Assembly (NCBI GenBank): GCA_021851875.1
Contig: JAJZQI010000013.1
Span: 1-64,000, forward strand
Reading direction: 5' to 3'
Source of the DNA: Pseudomonadota bacterium
Lineage (GTDB): Bacteria; Pseudomonadota; Gammaproteobacteria; Burkholderiales; JAJZQI01
Length of the DNA: 64,000 nt
The translations under genes and the position numbers were made by a program. Positions 36,721-45,108 of the stretch are shown piece by piece (the first letter of the stretch is position 1; every line of letters starts with the position of its first letter). The notes under the pieces are model-generated. The model was given only the letters and a program-made list of their open reading frames with translations. It ran no database searches and was not told where the DNA came from.

Positions 36721-37548
36721 CTATTCCATTTGCGCAGATTCAGCAGCATCGTCTTTGTGGAATACATCGAGGAAGCTGCCGTAAATGCTGCCGACCAGTA
36801 GTGCCATGAAGAAAAATACGATGGGGAAGGTCAGCAGCGGAGCAAGGAATTCCGCCGCCGTTGTTCCCAGCGTCCCGGCGATCAATTGGACGAACAAGCC
36901 CAGCGCCAGCGACAGCAGGAAGTCCGCCAGCAGCAGCACTAGGCCGTAGAGCAGAAACGGCCAGGTATTGCTGACACATGCCCGCAGCGAGTACAGCATG
37001 GCCAGGCCGGGCGGGACGCCGTCAAACAGCACCAGCGCGGGAGCAAACCAGGACCCCATCAGCACCGGCAGCAGCAGGACGGTTCCCACCAGTGCCGGCA
37101 GCATGAGTTTTTCCGTCACGGCTTCCATCAACACCTGCGTGTCGCTGGCGTTAGAGGCCATGATTTCCTGCAGGGCGGTAAAATCGTCATGCCAGATCGT
37201 CAGCAGCAGCATGAATACGAACAGGGTCAAGGTGAGCGTCAAGAGGCCCAGTCGCGCCAAGGGCGCCGGACGGCTTTTGAAACCGGCGAAAAGATGCTGA
37301 ATTTCCAGTTCGCCGTCTTCAATCTGCTTCTTGGCGCCGAGCAGCAGGCCGGCTTGCCAAATCGGCCAGGTGACGAAAAAAACCAGCGCGCCCAGCAAGG
37401 GCACGGCCAGGGTAAAGATGTTGATGAAGAAAAGCGCGGCCATCAGCGACAGCCACAAGGCCGGGTTGCCGCGAAACAGGCGCCAGCCATCGTGGAACCA
37501 TTTCCAGCCGTACAGTGGGTTGCGTCGTTGCCAGGGGAATGTATTCAT
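36721..37548 (-). CDS. BPSS1780-type membrane protein
   Basis: A 275-residue integral membrane protein of the betaproteobacterial BPSS1780 family. After a soluble start (NTFPWQRRNPLYGWKWFHDGWRLFRGNP) there are about six hydrophobic segments, in three hairpins, and KKQIEDGELEIQHLFAGFKSR lies between the first two hairpins. Function is unknown. The ATG at 37548 gives the conserved N-terminus; the longer frame upstream is over the thrB end and not conserved. It starts 10 bases after thrB and is probably cotranscribed with it. Confidence 0.85.
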   Translation of the reverse strand: MNTFPWQRRNPLYGWKWFHDGWRLFRGNPALWLSLMAALFFINIFTLAVPLLGALVFFVTWPIWQAGLLLGAKKQIEDGELEIQHLFAGFKSRPAPLARLGLLTLTLTLFVFMLLLTIWHDDFTALQEIMASNASDTQVLMEAVTEKLMLPALVGTVLLLPVLMGSWFAPALVLFDGVPPGLAMLYSLRACVSNTWPFLLYGLVLLLADFLLSLALGLFVQLIAGTLGTTAAEFLAPLLTFPIVFFFMALLVGSIYGSFLDVFHKDDAAESAQME

Positions 37549-37558
37549 TAGATTGTTG

Positions 37559-38509
37559 TTAGACCCAAATTCGCTTGAGTTCGTTCTCGGCGGCAATGTG
37601 GCCGGCGAGAATGCGCTGGAAATGCCCGGGGTCCTTGGCATGCGTCTGTTCGCCCGGGCGCGGGAAGTGCAGGTCGTACAGCCGGCTCATCCAGAAACGC
37701 AGCGCGCCGGCGCGCAGCATCACCGGCCAGGCGCCGCGTTCGATCGGACTGAGCGGCCGCACGGCGTGGTAGGCCTTGAGCAGGGCCAGCATGCGCTCGC
37801 GGTCGAGCACGCCGCTGGCGTCCATGCACCAGTCGTTGACGGTGATGGCCACGTCGTACAGCCAGGCATCGTTGCAGGCAAAGTAAAAATCGATCACGCC
37901 TGCCAGACGGTCGCCGTCGAACAGGGCGTTGTCGCGGAACAGGTCGGCATGAATGACGCCGCGCGGCAGGTCCTGGAAGCGGAACAACGCCTGGTAGCGC
38001 AGTTCTTCCCTGAGCATGGCGGCGTCGGCGTCGTCCATATGCGACAGCACGTCCGGCGCGGTCTCTTTCCACCATTTCGGGCCGCGCGGGTTGTCCATGC
38101 TGGCGGGGTAGCTTTTGCCGGCCAGATGGATGCTGGCGAGCATCTCGCCGACCGCGGCGCAGTGGGCCACACTCGTCTGCTCGACCGATTTGCCGCTCAG
38201 GCGCGACACGAGGCAGGCGGGTTTGCCGTTCAGTTGCAGCAGGCGCCAGCCTTCCAGCGAGGCAACCGGGCCGGGGCAGGGAATGCCGTGCTCGGCCAGG
38301 TGCGCCATCAAATTGATGTAGTAGGGCAACTCGTCGGCGGTCAGCTTTTCAAACAGGGTCAGCACATAACGGCCGTGCTGGGTGTCGACGAAGTAGTTGG
38401 TGTTCTCGATGCCGGCGCTGATGCCCTGGAAATCAAGCAGTTCACCTACGGCAAACTGCTTGAGCCAGACAGTCAGTTCGTCACGGCTGACGGTAGTAAA
38501 AACAGACAT
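37559..38509 (-). CDS. thrB: homoserine kinase (ThrB, APH-fold type)
   Basis: A 316-residue homoserine kinase of the aminoglycoside-phosphotransferase fold used by beta- and many other proteobacteria, not the GHMP type of E. coli. It phosphorylates homoserine for threonine synthesis. Motifs: SVFTTVSRDELTVWLKQFAVGELLDFQGISAGIENTNYFVDT at the N-terminus, then the catalytic HADLFRDNALF and metal-binding GVIDFYFACND. It lies 10 bases after the DUF2782 gene and precedes the BPSS1780 gene, a conserved betaproteobacterial neighbourhood with polA. Confidence 0.94.
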   Translation of the reverse strand: MSVFTTVSRDELTVWLKQFAVGELLDFQGISAGIENTNYFVDTQHGRYVLTLFEKLTADELPYYINLMAHLAEHGIPCPGPVASLEGWRLLQLNGKPACLVSRLSGKSVEQTSVAHCAAVGEMLASIHLAGKSYPASMDNPRGPKWWKETAPDVLSHMDDADAAMLREELRYQALFRFQDLPRGVIHADLFRDNALFDGDRLAGVIDFYFACNDAWLYDVAITVNDWCMDASGVLDRERMLALLKAYHAVRPLSPIERGAWPVMLRAGALRFWMSRLYDLHFPRPGEQTHAKDPGHFQRILAGHIAAENELKRIWV

Positions 38510-38519
38510 GAATCAGAGT

Positions 38520-38861
38520 CTAGAAGCTGTGAATAACCCAAAGTGGAACACGCACGCCGGAATCGGTGCTTTCCTGGCGGCTGAATTTGCCGTCGCCCTT
38601 TTCGTCGACCAGGTAGTAGGGCTTGCCGTGTGAGGGCGTGACCTTGATCATGTAGACGCGGCCGTGAATTTTGTATTCCTCGTGTTTCTCGCCCTTTTGC
38701 TCGGTAATGGTGATCTCGGGCTCGAAGTTGGGATCATCGCTTACGCCGGCCGGCAGGGCGGGCGGTGCCGGTACATCGGCGGGAGCGGGTTTGGCTGCCG
38801 GGGTGTCGGCCAGGGCCGAGCAGGACAGAAGCAACAGGGCAATCAGGGAGAGGCGGCGCAT
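38520..38861 (-). CDS. DUF2782 periplasmic protein
   Basis: A 113-residue exported protein. The signal peptide MRRLSLIALLLLSCSALA is followed by a Pro/Ala-rich linker and the DUF2782 core EPEITITEQKGEKHEEYKIHGRVYMIKVTPSHGKPYYLVDEKGDGKFSR. Function unknown. The ATG at 38861 is chosen because it starts the signal peptide. It lies between the LOG family gene and thrB on the same strand, the typical place for this family. Confidence 0.88.
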   Translation of the reverse strand: MRRLSLIALLLLSCSALADTPAAKPAPADVPAPPALPAGVSDDPNFEPEITITEQKGEKHEEYKIHGRVYMIKVTPSHGKPYYLVDEKGDGKFSRQESTDSGVRVPLWVIHSF

Positions 38862-38877
38862 AGGGGTTTTCCTTGCT

Positions 38878-39609
38878 TTACAGGCCAAGCTGAATTTCGC
38901 GTTCGCGAGCGGAGGGCTCGAAACCGCGGGTTTCGTAATGTTTGAAGATGGCGTTGACCACTTCATCCGGGTTGTCGATCACCTGAATCAGGTTCAGGTC
39001 CTTCGGGTCGATCATGCCCTCGATCACCAGCACGTTGCGGAACCAGTCGATCAAGCCGTTCCAGAATTCCGAGGCCACCAGGATGATGGGGATTTTGCGC
39101 GTCTTGCCGGTCTGCACCAGCGTCAGGGCTTCCATCAGTTCGTCCATGGTGCCGAAGCCGCCGGGCATCACCACGTAGGCCGAGGCGAATTTGACGAACA
39201 TGACCTTGCGCGCGAAAAAGTGGCGGAAGGTCTGGCTGATGTCCTGGTAGGGATTGGAATGCTGTTCGTGCGACAGCTGAATATTCAGGCCCACGCTGGG
39301 CGAATTGCCGAAATAGGCGCCGCGGTTGGCCGCTTCCATGATGCCGGGGCCGCCGCCGGAAATGACTGCGAAGCCTGCATCGGACAGCTTGCGGGCGATT
39401 TTTTCGGTGAGTTCGTAATAGGGGTGGCCGATCGGCGTGCGGGCGCTACCGAAAATGCTGACGGCCGGCTGGATCGCCTGCAGACGCTCCGTCGATTCGA
39501 CGAATTCTGCCATAATCTCGAAAACACGCCAAGACTCGCGGGCCGAATAGGCCGACTGCGAGACGCGTTCCGGATCGCTGATCTGGGGTATTTTATCAGC
39601 CGAGCTCAT
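38878..39609 (-). CDS. LOG family protein (TIGR00730)
   Basis: A 243-residue Rossmann-fold protein of the LOG/YgdH-like family. ISGGGPGIMEAANRGAYFG and the PGGFGTMDELMEALTLVQTGK signature mark nucleotide 5'-monophosphate nucleosidases. Plant and some bacterial LOG enzymes release cytokinin bases; in most bacteria the substrate is AMP-like. The N-terminal region SARESWRVFEIMAEFVESTERL is typical of betaproteobacterial members. The start is only 10 bases from the divergent polA start, so its promoter must lie within polA. Confidence 0.9.
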   Translation of the reverse strand: MSSADKIPQISDPERVSQSAYSARESWRVFEIMAEFVESTERLQAIQPAVSIFGSARTPIGHPYYELTEKIARKLSDAGFAVISGGGPGIMEAANRGAYFGNSPSVGLNIQLSHEQHSNPYQDISQTFRHFFARKVMFVKFASAYVVMPGGFGTMDELMEALTLVQTGKTRKIPIILVASEFWNGLIDWFRNVLVIEGMIDPKDLNLIQVIDNPDEVVNAIFKHYETRGFEPSAREREIQLGL

Positions 39610-39619
39610 AGGAAAAACA

Positions 39620-42304
39620 ATGCAAACCTTGTTGTTGGTGGATGGTTCTTCTTACCTGTACCGCGCTTATCACGCCTTGCCGGATCTGCGTAACCACGCC
39701 AACGAGCCGACCGGGGCCATCTATGGCGTGCTCAACATGCTGCGCCGACTTGCCAAAGACCACACTGCAGATTATAGCGCGTGCGTGTTCGACGCAAAAG
39801 GTAAAACCTTCCGCGACGACTGGTATCCGGAATACAAGGCCCACCGTCCGCCCATGCCGGACGACCTTTCCTGCCAAATCGCCCCCCTGCACGAGGCCAT
39901 TCGCGCCATGGGCTGGCCGCTGCTGATGGTGGAGGGCGTGGAAGCCGACGACGTGATCGGCACGCTGGCGCGCCGGGCGGCCGAACAGGGCTGGCACACC
40001 ATCATTTCCACCGGCGACAAGGACCTGGCGCAGCTGGTGAACGACAGGGTCAAGCTGGTCAACACCATGACCAACGAGACGCTCGATATTCCCGGCGTGA
40101 AAAACAAGTTCGGCGTGCCGCCGGAAGGCATTGTCGATTACCTGACGCTGATCGGCGACGCGGTCGACAATGTGCCGGGGGTGGAAAAATGCGGTCCGAA
40201 AACAGCGCTGAAGTGGCTGGAAGCCTATGGCACGCTGGACAACCTGATCGCCCACGCAGATGAAATCAGCGGCAAGGTCGGCGAAAACCTGCGCGCCGCG
40301 CTCGACTGGCTGCCGCAGGGGCGCCGCTTGATCACGGTGAAGACCGATGTGGCCGATCTGCCGCCGCTCGACGATCTGAAATTTACCCAGATAGACAGAC
40401 CCCATCTGGCCGAGTTTTTCAATCACTACGACTTCAAGACCTGGCGCGAGGAATTGGGCGAGGTTGCCGGCGCGGCCGCGCCGGCCGCACCCACGCCAGA
40501 ACGGCATTACCACCAGATCACCCGCATGGCCGAACTGGACACTTGGGTGGAAAAACTCAAATCAGCCGGCGCATTCGTGTTTGACACCGAAACCACCAGC
40601 CTGGACGAGATGCAGGCGCGGCTGGTCGGCCTGTCCTTTGCCATCGAACCGCACGAAGCCATTTATATTCCGCTTAACCACCGTTACCCGGGCGCGCCGG
40701 AGCAGCTCGACCAAGACGCGGTGCTGGCGAAGCTGGCGCCACTGTTCGCCGACCCAACCATCAAGAAAATCGGCCAGAACCTCAAGTACGACCTGCATGT
40801 GCTGGCCAACCACGGCATCACGGTCAACGGTCTGGGACACGATACCCTGCTGGAATCCTACGTGCTGGAATCGCACAAGACGCACGACATGGACAGTCTG
40901 GCGGCTCGCCATCTGGGCGTGAAGACCATCACCTACGAGGAAATCGCCGGCAAGGGCGCGCAGCAGATCGGTTTCGATCAGGTGGATGTGGACACGGCCA
41001 CCACCTATTCGGCGGAAGACTCCGACATCACCCTTCAATTACATCAAGCCCTGTGGCCGCAAATCGAGCAGGACGAGGCGTTGAAGCGCGTCTACAGCAC
41101 CATCGAACTGCCGCTGGTGCCGGTGCTGCTGGCCATCGAACGGCAGGGCGTGCTGCTGGATACCGCCGTTTTGGCGAAACAGAGCCAGGCATTGGGCGAG
41201 CGCCTGTTGCAACTGGAGCAGGAGGCTTATGAACTGGCCGGCCAGCCGTTCAACCTCAATTCGCCCAAGCAGATCCAGGAAATTTTATTTGAACGGCAGG
41301 GCCTGCCGGTGATCAAGAAGACCCCCGGCGGCGCGCCGTCCACCGACGAGGAGGTACTGCAGCAGCTGGCGCTGGATTATCCGCTGCCGAAAGTGCTGCT
41401 GGAGTCGCGCAGCCTGTCCAAGCTCAAGTCCACCTATACCGACAAACTGCCGCGCATGGTCAATCCCGCCACGGGCCGGGTGCACACGCGTTTTTCCCAG
41501 GCGGTAGCGGTCACCGGCCGGCTGTCCAGTTCCGATCCGAATTTGCAGAACATTCCCGTGCGCACGGTGGAAGGCCGCCGTATTCGCGAGGCCTTCATTG
41601 CGCCGCCGGGCTGGCAGCTGGTGTCGGCGGATTATTCGCAGATCGAGCTGCGCATCATGGCGCACATTTCCGGCGACGCCAATCTGATCCGCGCCTTTGC
41701 CGCGGGCGAGGACGTGCACCGTGCCACGGCGGCGGAAATTTTCAGCGTCACCCCGCTGGAAGTGGATGCCGAGCAGCGCCGCGTCGCCAAAGTGATCAAT
41801 TTCGGCCTCATCTACGGCATGAGCGCCTTCGGCCTGGTGCGTGAACTGGGCATTACCCGCGCTGCCGCGCAGCAGTACATCGACCGCTATTTCGAGCGCT
41901 ATCCCGGCGTGGCCGCCTACATGCAGCGCACCCGCGAGGAAGCGAAAACGCGCGGCTACGTGGAAACGGTATTCGGCCGCCGCCTGTGGCTGCCGGACAT
42001 TGTCGGCAAAAACGGCGCCAAGCGTCAGGCCGCCGAGCGCGCCGCCATCAACGCCCCCATGCAGGGCACGGCCGCCGACCTGATCAAACTGTCGATGATT
42101 GCCGTGCAGAACTGGCTGGAAAAGTCGGGCATGCAGACCCGCCTGGTGCTGCAGGTGCATGATGAACTGGTGCTGGAAGCGCCACAGAGCGAATTGGCAA
42201 CGGTGATGAAGGAAGTGCCCCGTCTTATGGCGGGTGTGGCGCAGTTGCAGGTGCCGTTGCTGGCGGAAATCGGTAGCGGCAACAACTGGGGCGAGGCGCA
42301 TTAG
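39620..42304 (+). CDS. polA: DNA polymerase I
   Basis: An 894-residue three-domain enzyme for Okazaki fragment processing and repair. The 5' nuclease domain (about 1-290) begins QTLLLVDGSSYLYRAYHALP and has EGVEADDVIGTLA and STGDKDLAQLV. The 3'-5' exonuclease (about 310-490) keeps its catalytic acids (FVFDTETTSLDEM), so proofreading is likely active. The polymerase domain (about 520-894) has motif A VSADYSQIELRIMAHISGD, the finger helix RRVAKVINFGLIYGMSAFGL and motif C LQVHDELVLEAP. It diverges from the LOG gene with a 10-base gap. Confidence 0.97.
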   Translation: MQTLLLVDGSSYLYRAYHALPDLRNHANEPTGAIYGVLNMLRRLAKDHTADYSACVFDAKGKTFRDDWYPEYKAHRPPMPDDLSCQIAPLHEAIRAMGWPLLMVEGVEADDVIGTLARRAAEQGWHTIISTGDKDLAQLVNDRVKLVNTMTNETLDIPGVKNKFGVPPEGIVDYLTLIGDAVDNVPGVEKCGPKTALKWLEAYGTLDNLIAHADEISGKVGENLRAALDWLPQGRRLITVKTDVADLPPLDDLKFTQIDRPHLAEFFNHYDFKTWREELGEVAGAAAPAAPTPERHYHQITRMAELDTWVEKLKSAGAFVFDTETTSLDEMQARLVGLSFAIEPHEAIYIPLNHRYPGAPEQLDQDAVLAKLAPLFADPTIKKIGQNLKYDLHVLANHGITVNGLGHDTLLESYVLESHKTHDMDSLAARHLGVKTITYEEIAGKGAQQIGFDQVDVDTATTYSAEDSDITLQLHQALWPQIEQDEALKRVYSTIELPLVPVLLAIERQGVLLDTAVLAKQSQALGERLLQLEQEAYELAGQPFNLNSPKQIQEILFERQGLPVIKKTPGGAPSTDEEVLQQLALDYPLPKVLLESRSLSKLKSTYTDKLPRMVNPATGRVHTRFSQAVAVTGRLSSSDPNLQNIPVRTVEGRRIREAFIAPPGWQLVSADYSQIELRIMAHISGDANLIRAFAAGEDVHRATAAEIFSVTPLEVDAEQRRVAKVINFGLIYGMSAFGLVRELGITRAAAQQYIDRYFERYPGVAAYMQRTREEAKTRGYVETVFGRRLWLPDIVGKNGAKRQAAERAAINAPMQGTAADLIKLSMIAVQNWLEKSGMQTRLVLQVHDELVLEAPQSELATVMKEVPRLMAGVAQLQVPLLAEIGSGNNWGEAH

Positions 42305-42333
42305 AAGATTGGCTGTCCTCTTGTTTCTCGAAG

Positions 42334-42457
42334 TCCCCACTCCTTCCGTTCCCGCCCGGTGCCGAGGCGCTTGAAGTAGTGGGCCTATACACCCGGGTTC
42401 AATTCGTGCAATCAAGCACTTCTAAAGTGCGAATCTTTAGAAATTTGCGTGATTGCA
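42334..42457. repeat. repeat fragment plus long hairpin in the polA convergent gap
   Basis: 42334-42361 is the reverse complement of the second half of the 25031 repeat with two mismatches over 28 bases. After it, TGCAATCA (42407) pairs with TGATTGCA (42450) and TTCTAAAG (42420) with CTTTAGAA (42435), forming a two-part 51-base hairpin. It separates polA from the oppositely oriented accessory operon and could stop transcription from both sides. Confidence 0.65.
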
Positions 42458-42494
42458 GGACGGTATCTGACCCTGAGGGTTTTGTTCGGACCAT

Positions 42495-43343
42495 TTACTT
42501 CCCGGACAGAATCATGTTCTGTCCGCAGGCCAATTCAAACTGGTCCTCGCCCTCATCGTTATCCGCTGAGCTCAGATGATTCAATCGCCACAAATCGTAA
42601 GTAAGCATGTCTTCGATTGAAAAATGGGCTCCGGAAACGGCCGCGCAGGAGATCAAATAAACCGGTGGCTGACCGATTTCCTGCCCAAAGGCGGTTACGA
42701 GTATGTCCCTCAATTGCTGGGCAATCGCCCCCGCTTCGTCTTGCATGCAAGATTGTGTGTCGTACACCAGAACAACGGACACTTCGAATGGTACATCGGG
42801 TGTTTCATTGCCCTCAATCTTAAGGAACAACCCAGTGTATTTTTGCTGAACTGGCTCAAACAGCTCGGATATGACTTTTTCGGGTGTTTTCTCAGTATCT
42901 GCAAAATACGTTTGGCTCAGGTAAGCTTCAATTTCATTGGCAAATGCAGGCCGGCCGTACCGCGCCGAGAGCCATTGCTTCAGGAATCGTTTTTCTTGTG
43001 GATTGGATAGGCGATCGAAAACATTTGCCGGATCGGTCACATCCAGATTGGATTTATCCAATACAATTCGCTTGGAAAACTTGAGCTCCAGTACAAGCCC
43101 GTTAGGGTAGGTGCAGTGCAGCTTACGCACATGGTTGGCCCGTCCGAATGTCGGGTTGTAGGTGGCCTTCTTCGCGACGATCACATCAATATGGGGTTCT
43201 GTACCAGGATCCAAATTTGGTAGATCGCAGTCGTGTGTAATGACGACTAGGTACTCTTTTGAACGAAGGCTAATTCCGAGTGCTTGGGCGGCCGCAGGGG
43301 ACAGAATGTCCCCCTGCATTAATGCGCACGCTCGCTGCTCCAT
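42495..43343 (-). CDS. hypothetical protein with QGDIL and HDCDL motifs
   Basis: A 282-residue soluble protein not assignable to a characterised family. It begins with MQGDILSPAAAQALGI, then EYLVVITHDCDLPNLDPGTEPHIDVIVAKK; the QGD...HDCDL combination (residues about 9-42) suggests a conserved small domain with possible Cys/His/Asp chemistry or metal binding. The rest mixes beta segments with a helical middle (EKRFLKQWLSARYGRPAFANEIEAYL). GAGGG lies 6 bases before the ATG. It is the last gene of a three-gene minus-strand operon, 17 bases after the HTH gene, in locally AT-rich DNA, which suggests acquisition. A role in defence or genome conflict is possible but not shown. Confidence 0.6.
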   Translation of the reverse strand: MEQRACALMQGDILSPAAAQALGISLRSKEYLVVITHDCDLPNLDPGTEPHIDVIVAKKATYNPTFGRANHVRKLHCTYPNGLVLELKFSKRIVLDKSNLDVTDPANVFDRLSNPQEKRFLKQWLSARYGRPAFANEIEAYLSQTYFADTEKTPEKVISELFEPVQQKYTGLFLKIEGNETPDVPFEVSVVLVYDTQSCMQDEAGAIAQQLRDILVTAFGQEIGQPPVYLISCAAVSGAHFSIEDMLTYDLWRLNHLSSADNDEGEDQFELACGQNMILSGK

Positions 43344-43360
43344 TTGCCACCCTCATGATG

Positions 43361-44008
43361 TCACTCGGATAGTGTAGCAGGAATAGTCAGCGTTGACAGC
43401 GCATTGCCTCCAGTATGCAATCTCCGTCCTTCAGATGCCGATGCAAGCATTTGATGGTGCGCTGCATCAGCCTTACGGGCCTCATCAATAAGTCGCGTGA
43501 TATCGGTTTCAGACAGCATATGGCTGGCAAATCGTTCGAGGAGACTCGCTGGCCCTTCTGAAAAAGCACGCATTTTGAGTAGTGCCCCCGGATTGTCTAG
43601 TCCGGCTGACTGGATTTGTTCTGCAATGTTCGCAAAATCAGCCAGTCTCATCCGGTTATCTCCTTCAGGTTCAGAACCACCCATCCAGTTGTAGATGGCC
43701 TGACGGCTTACGCCGAAAAGCGTTCCCATATCAATCGTGGATGGACGAAACACAGACCGCACCAAGTCAAGATCCTGTTGTGCGGTTCGACTGGGTTTTA
43801 CCGGAACATTCAGATAGCTTGTGTCGTTTGCTGCGACATAAGCCGAGCCAGGAGCAGGCACTACGTAGATCGGGTGCGCCTGCCCCGCACCGGGATAACC
43901 CGTTCCCAATCCGGCAGCCACTCCGGCGGCCATGGTGGCCGCCAGCAATGCCTGCGTATGCTTGGATGAAAATTGTCCGGTTGAAGTTTGTGCATGTCTC
44001 TCGATCAT
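43361..44008 (-). CDS. HTH protein with N-terminal hydrophobic segment
   Basis: A 215-residue protein. Residues about 18-40 (TQALLAATMAAGVAAGLGTGYPGA) form an Ala/Gly-rich hydrophobic stretch that could be a membrane anchor. A Pro-rich linker follows. Residues about 80-135 hold a helix-turn-helix: DLVRSVFRPSTIDMGTLFGVSRQAIYNWMGGSEPEGDNRMRLADFANIAEQI, similar to the HTH of Xre/MbcA-type antitoxin-like proteins. The C-terminus (LSETDITRLIDEARKADAAHHQM) is helical. The ATG at 44008 overlaps the TIGR04255-like stop (ATGA), so the two are coupled; a GTG four codons upstream is possible. It may regulate its own operon. Confidence 0.65.
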   Translation of the reverse strand: MIERHAQTSTGQFSSKHTQALLAATMAAGVAAGLGTGYPGAGQAHPIYVVPAPGSAYVAANDTSYLNVPVKPSRTAQQDLDLVRSVFRPSTIDMGTLFGVSRQAIYNWMGGSEPEGDNRMRLADFANIAEQIQSAGLDNPGALLKMRAFSEGPASLLERFASHMLSETDITRLIDEARKADAAHHQMLASASEGRRLHTGGNALSTLTIPATLSE

Positions 44009-44811
44009 TTTACACCCCACAGCTGATGCGTTTTCTCTGACACCATATCAAGTAGCATGGTCTTGGTTTGTGCATGCATAGCTTCCATTTGCCGCCGGAT
44101 TTCAGGAAGATCCAGTGGTGAAGCTCCGAACGAAAAATGATCAATATCAAGCAGCATGTATTCTGGCAAGGTCGTGCCTGAATAGGCCGGATTGATATCA
44201 AGCCCCCAAGGGGAAATATCCGCAGGGAATGAAATTGCCCCCGTCACTTTTGACGTCTTTGCCCGCATTGTTTTAATCGCAAAATACGGACTGCCGCTGT
44301 TGTAATCGAATATATGTTCTGTCACCGCTTGTCTAACGGCGAATCCGCTATTGATGCCGCGTAAACCTTCAGCCAGGTAGGACGACAATGTCTCGCCTTC
44401 CTCGGGAAGAAGAACATTTACATAACGCAAACCTATGCGCGTTATGATTCTCGGGTCAACAATTCTATTTACAACTTCCATGCCATCAAACAAGTTATCA
44501 AAAAGCCATTCATGGCCTTCATATATGGAAGCGTGAAATGAAAGCGCAGATTGTGCCAGAACGTAGCCAGACCCTTTTTGTGGATCCGAATAGATCCACA
44601 AAGGGATGTTCTGGATTTCCGACTTCTGCTGCTGAGTGATTTGATCCTGAATGACGCTGATATGCTGCAGCGCGGTTTTCTCGCTCAATGGAAACTTTTT
44701 GCGTAACACGTCCTGAATTTCAGGAGCATACTTTTCCATTGCTTCAATGCTGCCAAATTGCACTTGTGCAATCACGTGCAGCAAAGGTGGCCGATCCCAC
44801 TTGGTGGTCAC
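44005..44811 (-). CDS. TIGR04255-like family protein
   Basis: A 268-residue soluble protein with the pattern of the sporadically distributed TIGR04255 family: PPLLHVIAQVQFGSIEAMEKYAPEIQDVLRKKFP at the N-terminus, IPLWIYSDPQKGSGYVLAQSALSFHASIYEGHEWLFDNLFDGM in the middle, and TRIGLRYVNVLLPEEGE. Function of the family is unknown; its patchy distribution suits accessory DNA. The GTG at 44811 is supported by GGAGG 6 bases upstream. It heads a three-gene operon with the HTH protein (4-base overlap) and the QGDIL/HDCDL protein. Confidence 0.7.
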   Translation of the reverse strand: MTTKWDRPPLLHVIAQVQFGSIEAMEKYAPEIQDVLRKKFPLSEKTALQHISVIQDQITQQQKSEIQNIPLWIYSDPQKGSGYVLAQSALSFHASIYEGHEWLFDNLFDGMEVVNRIVDPRIITRIGLRYVNVLLPEEGETLSSYLAEGLRGINSGFAVRQAVTEHIFDYNSGSPYFAIKTMRAKTSKVTGAISFPADISPWGLDINPAYSGTTLPEYMLLDIDHFSFGASPLDLPEIRRQMEAMHAQTKTMLLDMVSEKTHQLWGVK

Positions 44812-44844
44812 GTTACCCTCCGTAGTCCTGGCATGTTTTTATAG

Positions 44845-44875
44845 TACACCCATGAGGTAAAGATACACCCATGAG
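44845..44875 (-). promoter_or_regulatory. direct repeats upstream of the accessory operon
   Basis: TACACCCATGAG occurs twice with a 19-base period (44845-44856 and 44864-44875), 34-64 bases upstream of the operon's first start. Direct repeats near the start of an operon that encodes an HTH protein are a likely operator. The stretch 44812-45039 is otherwise AT-rich (long T runs at 44987-45013) with one GC island (44933-44955); I see no gene in it. Confidence 0.4.
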
Positions 44876-45039
44876 TTACAAGTTTACATTTGACTTTACA
44901 TCATTACAAGGGGAGGTTGTAGGCAGCCTAACTGACCCCCCTCGGGGCCAGGCCTCACATTTTACATTCGCATATTTAATGCATTGATTTTTTATAATTA
45001 TTTTTTCTTTTTTCGGTGTAAATTGTGATCCTCAATGTA

Positions 45040-45072
45040 CACCCCTTCCGTCCCCGGCCTCGTTGGGCCGGG
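45040..45072 (-). repeat. dispersed hairpin repeat (copy 3), possible pyk terminator
   Basis: On the minus strand the stem is CCCGGCC/GGCCGGG with loop CAACGA, followed by GGACGGAAGGGGTG. The copy at 25031 has CCTGGCC/GGCCAGG with the same loop, so one base pair changed on both sides and pairing was kept. It lies 36 bases downstream of the pyruvate kinase stop. Confidence 0.65.
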
Positions 45073-45108
45073 TGAAGTTGGTAGCTTGCTTTCGTAGTGG
45101 GAGAGAGC

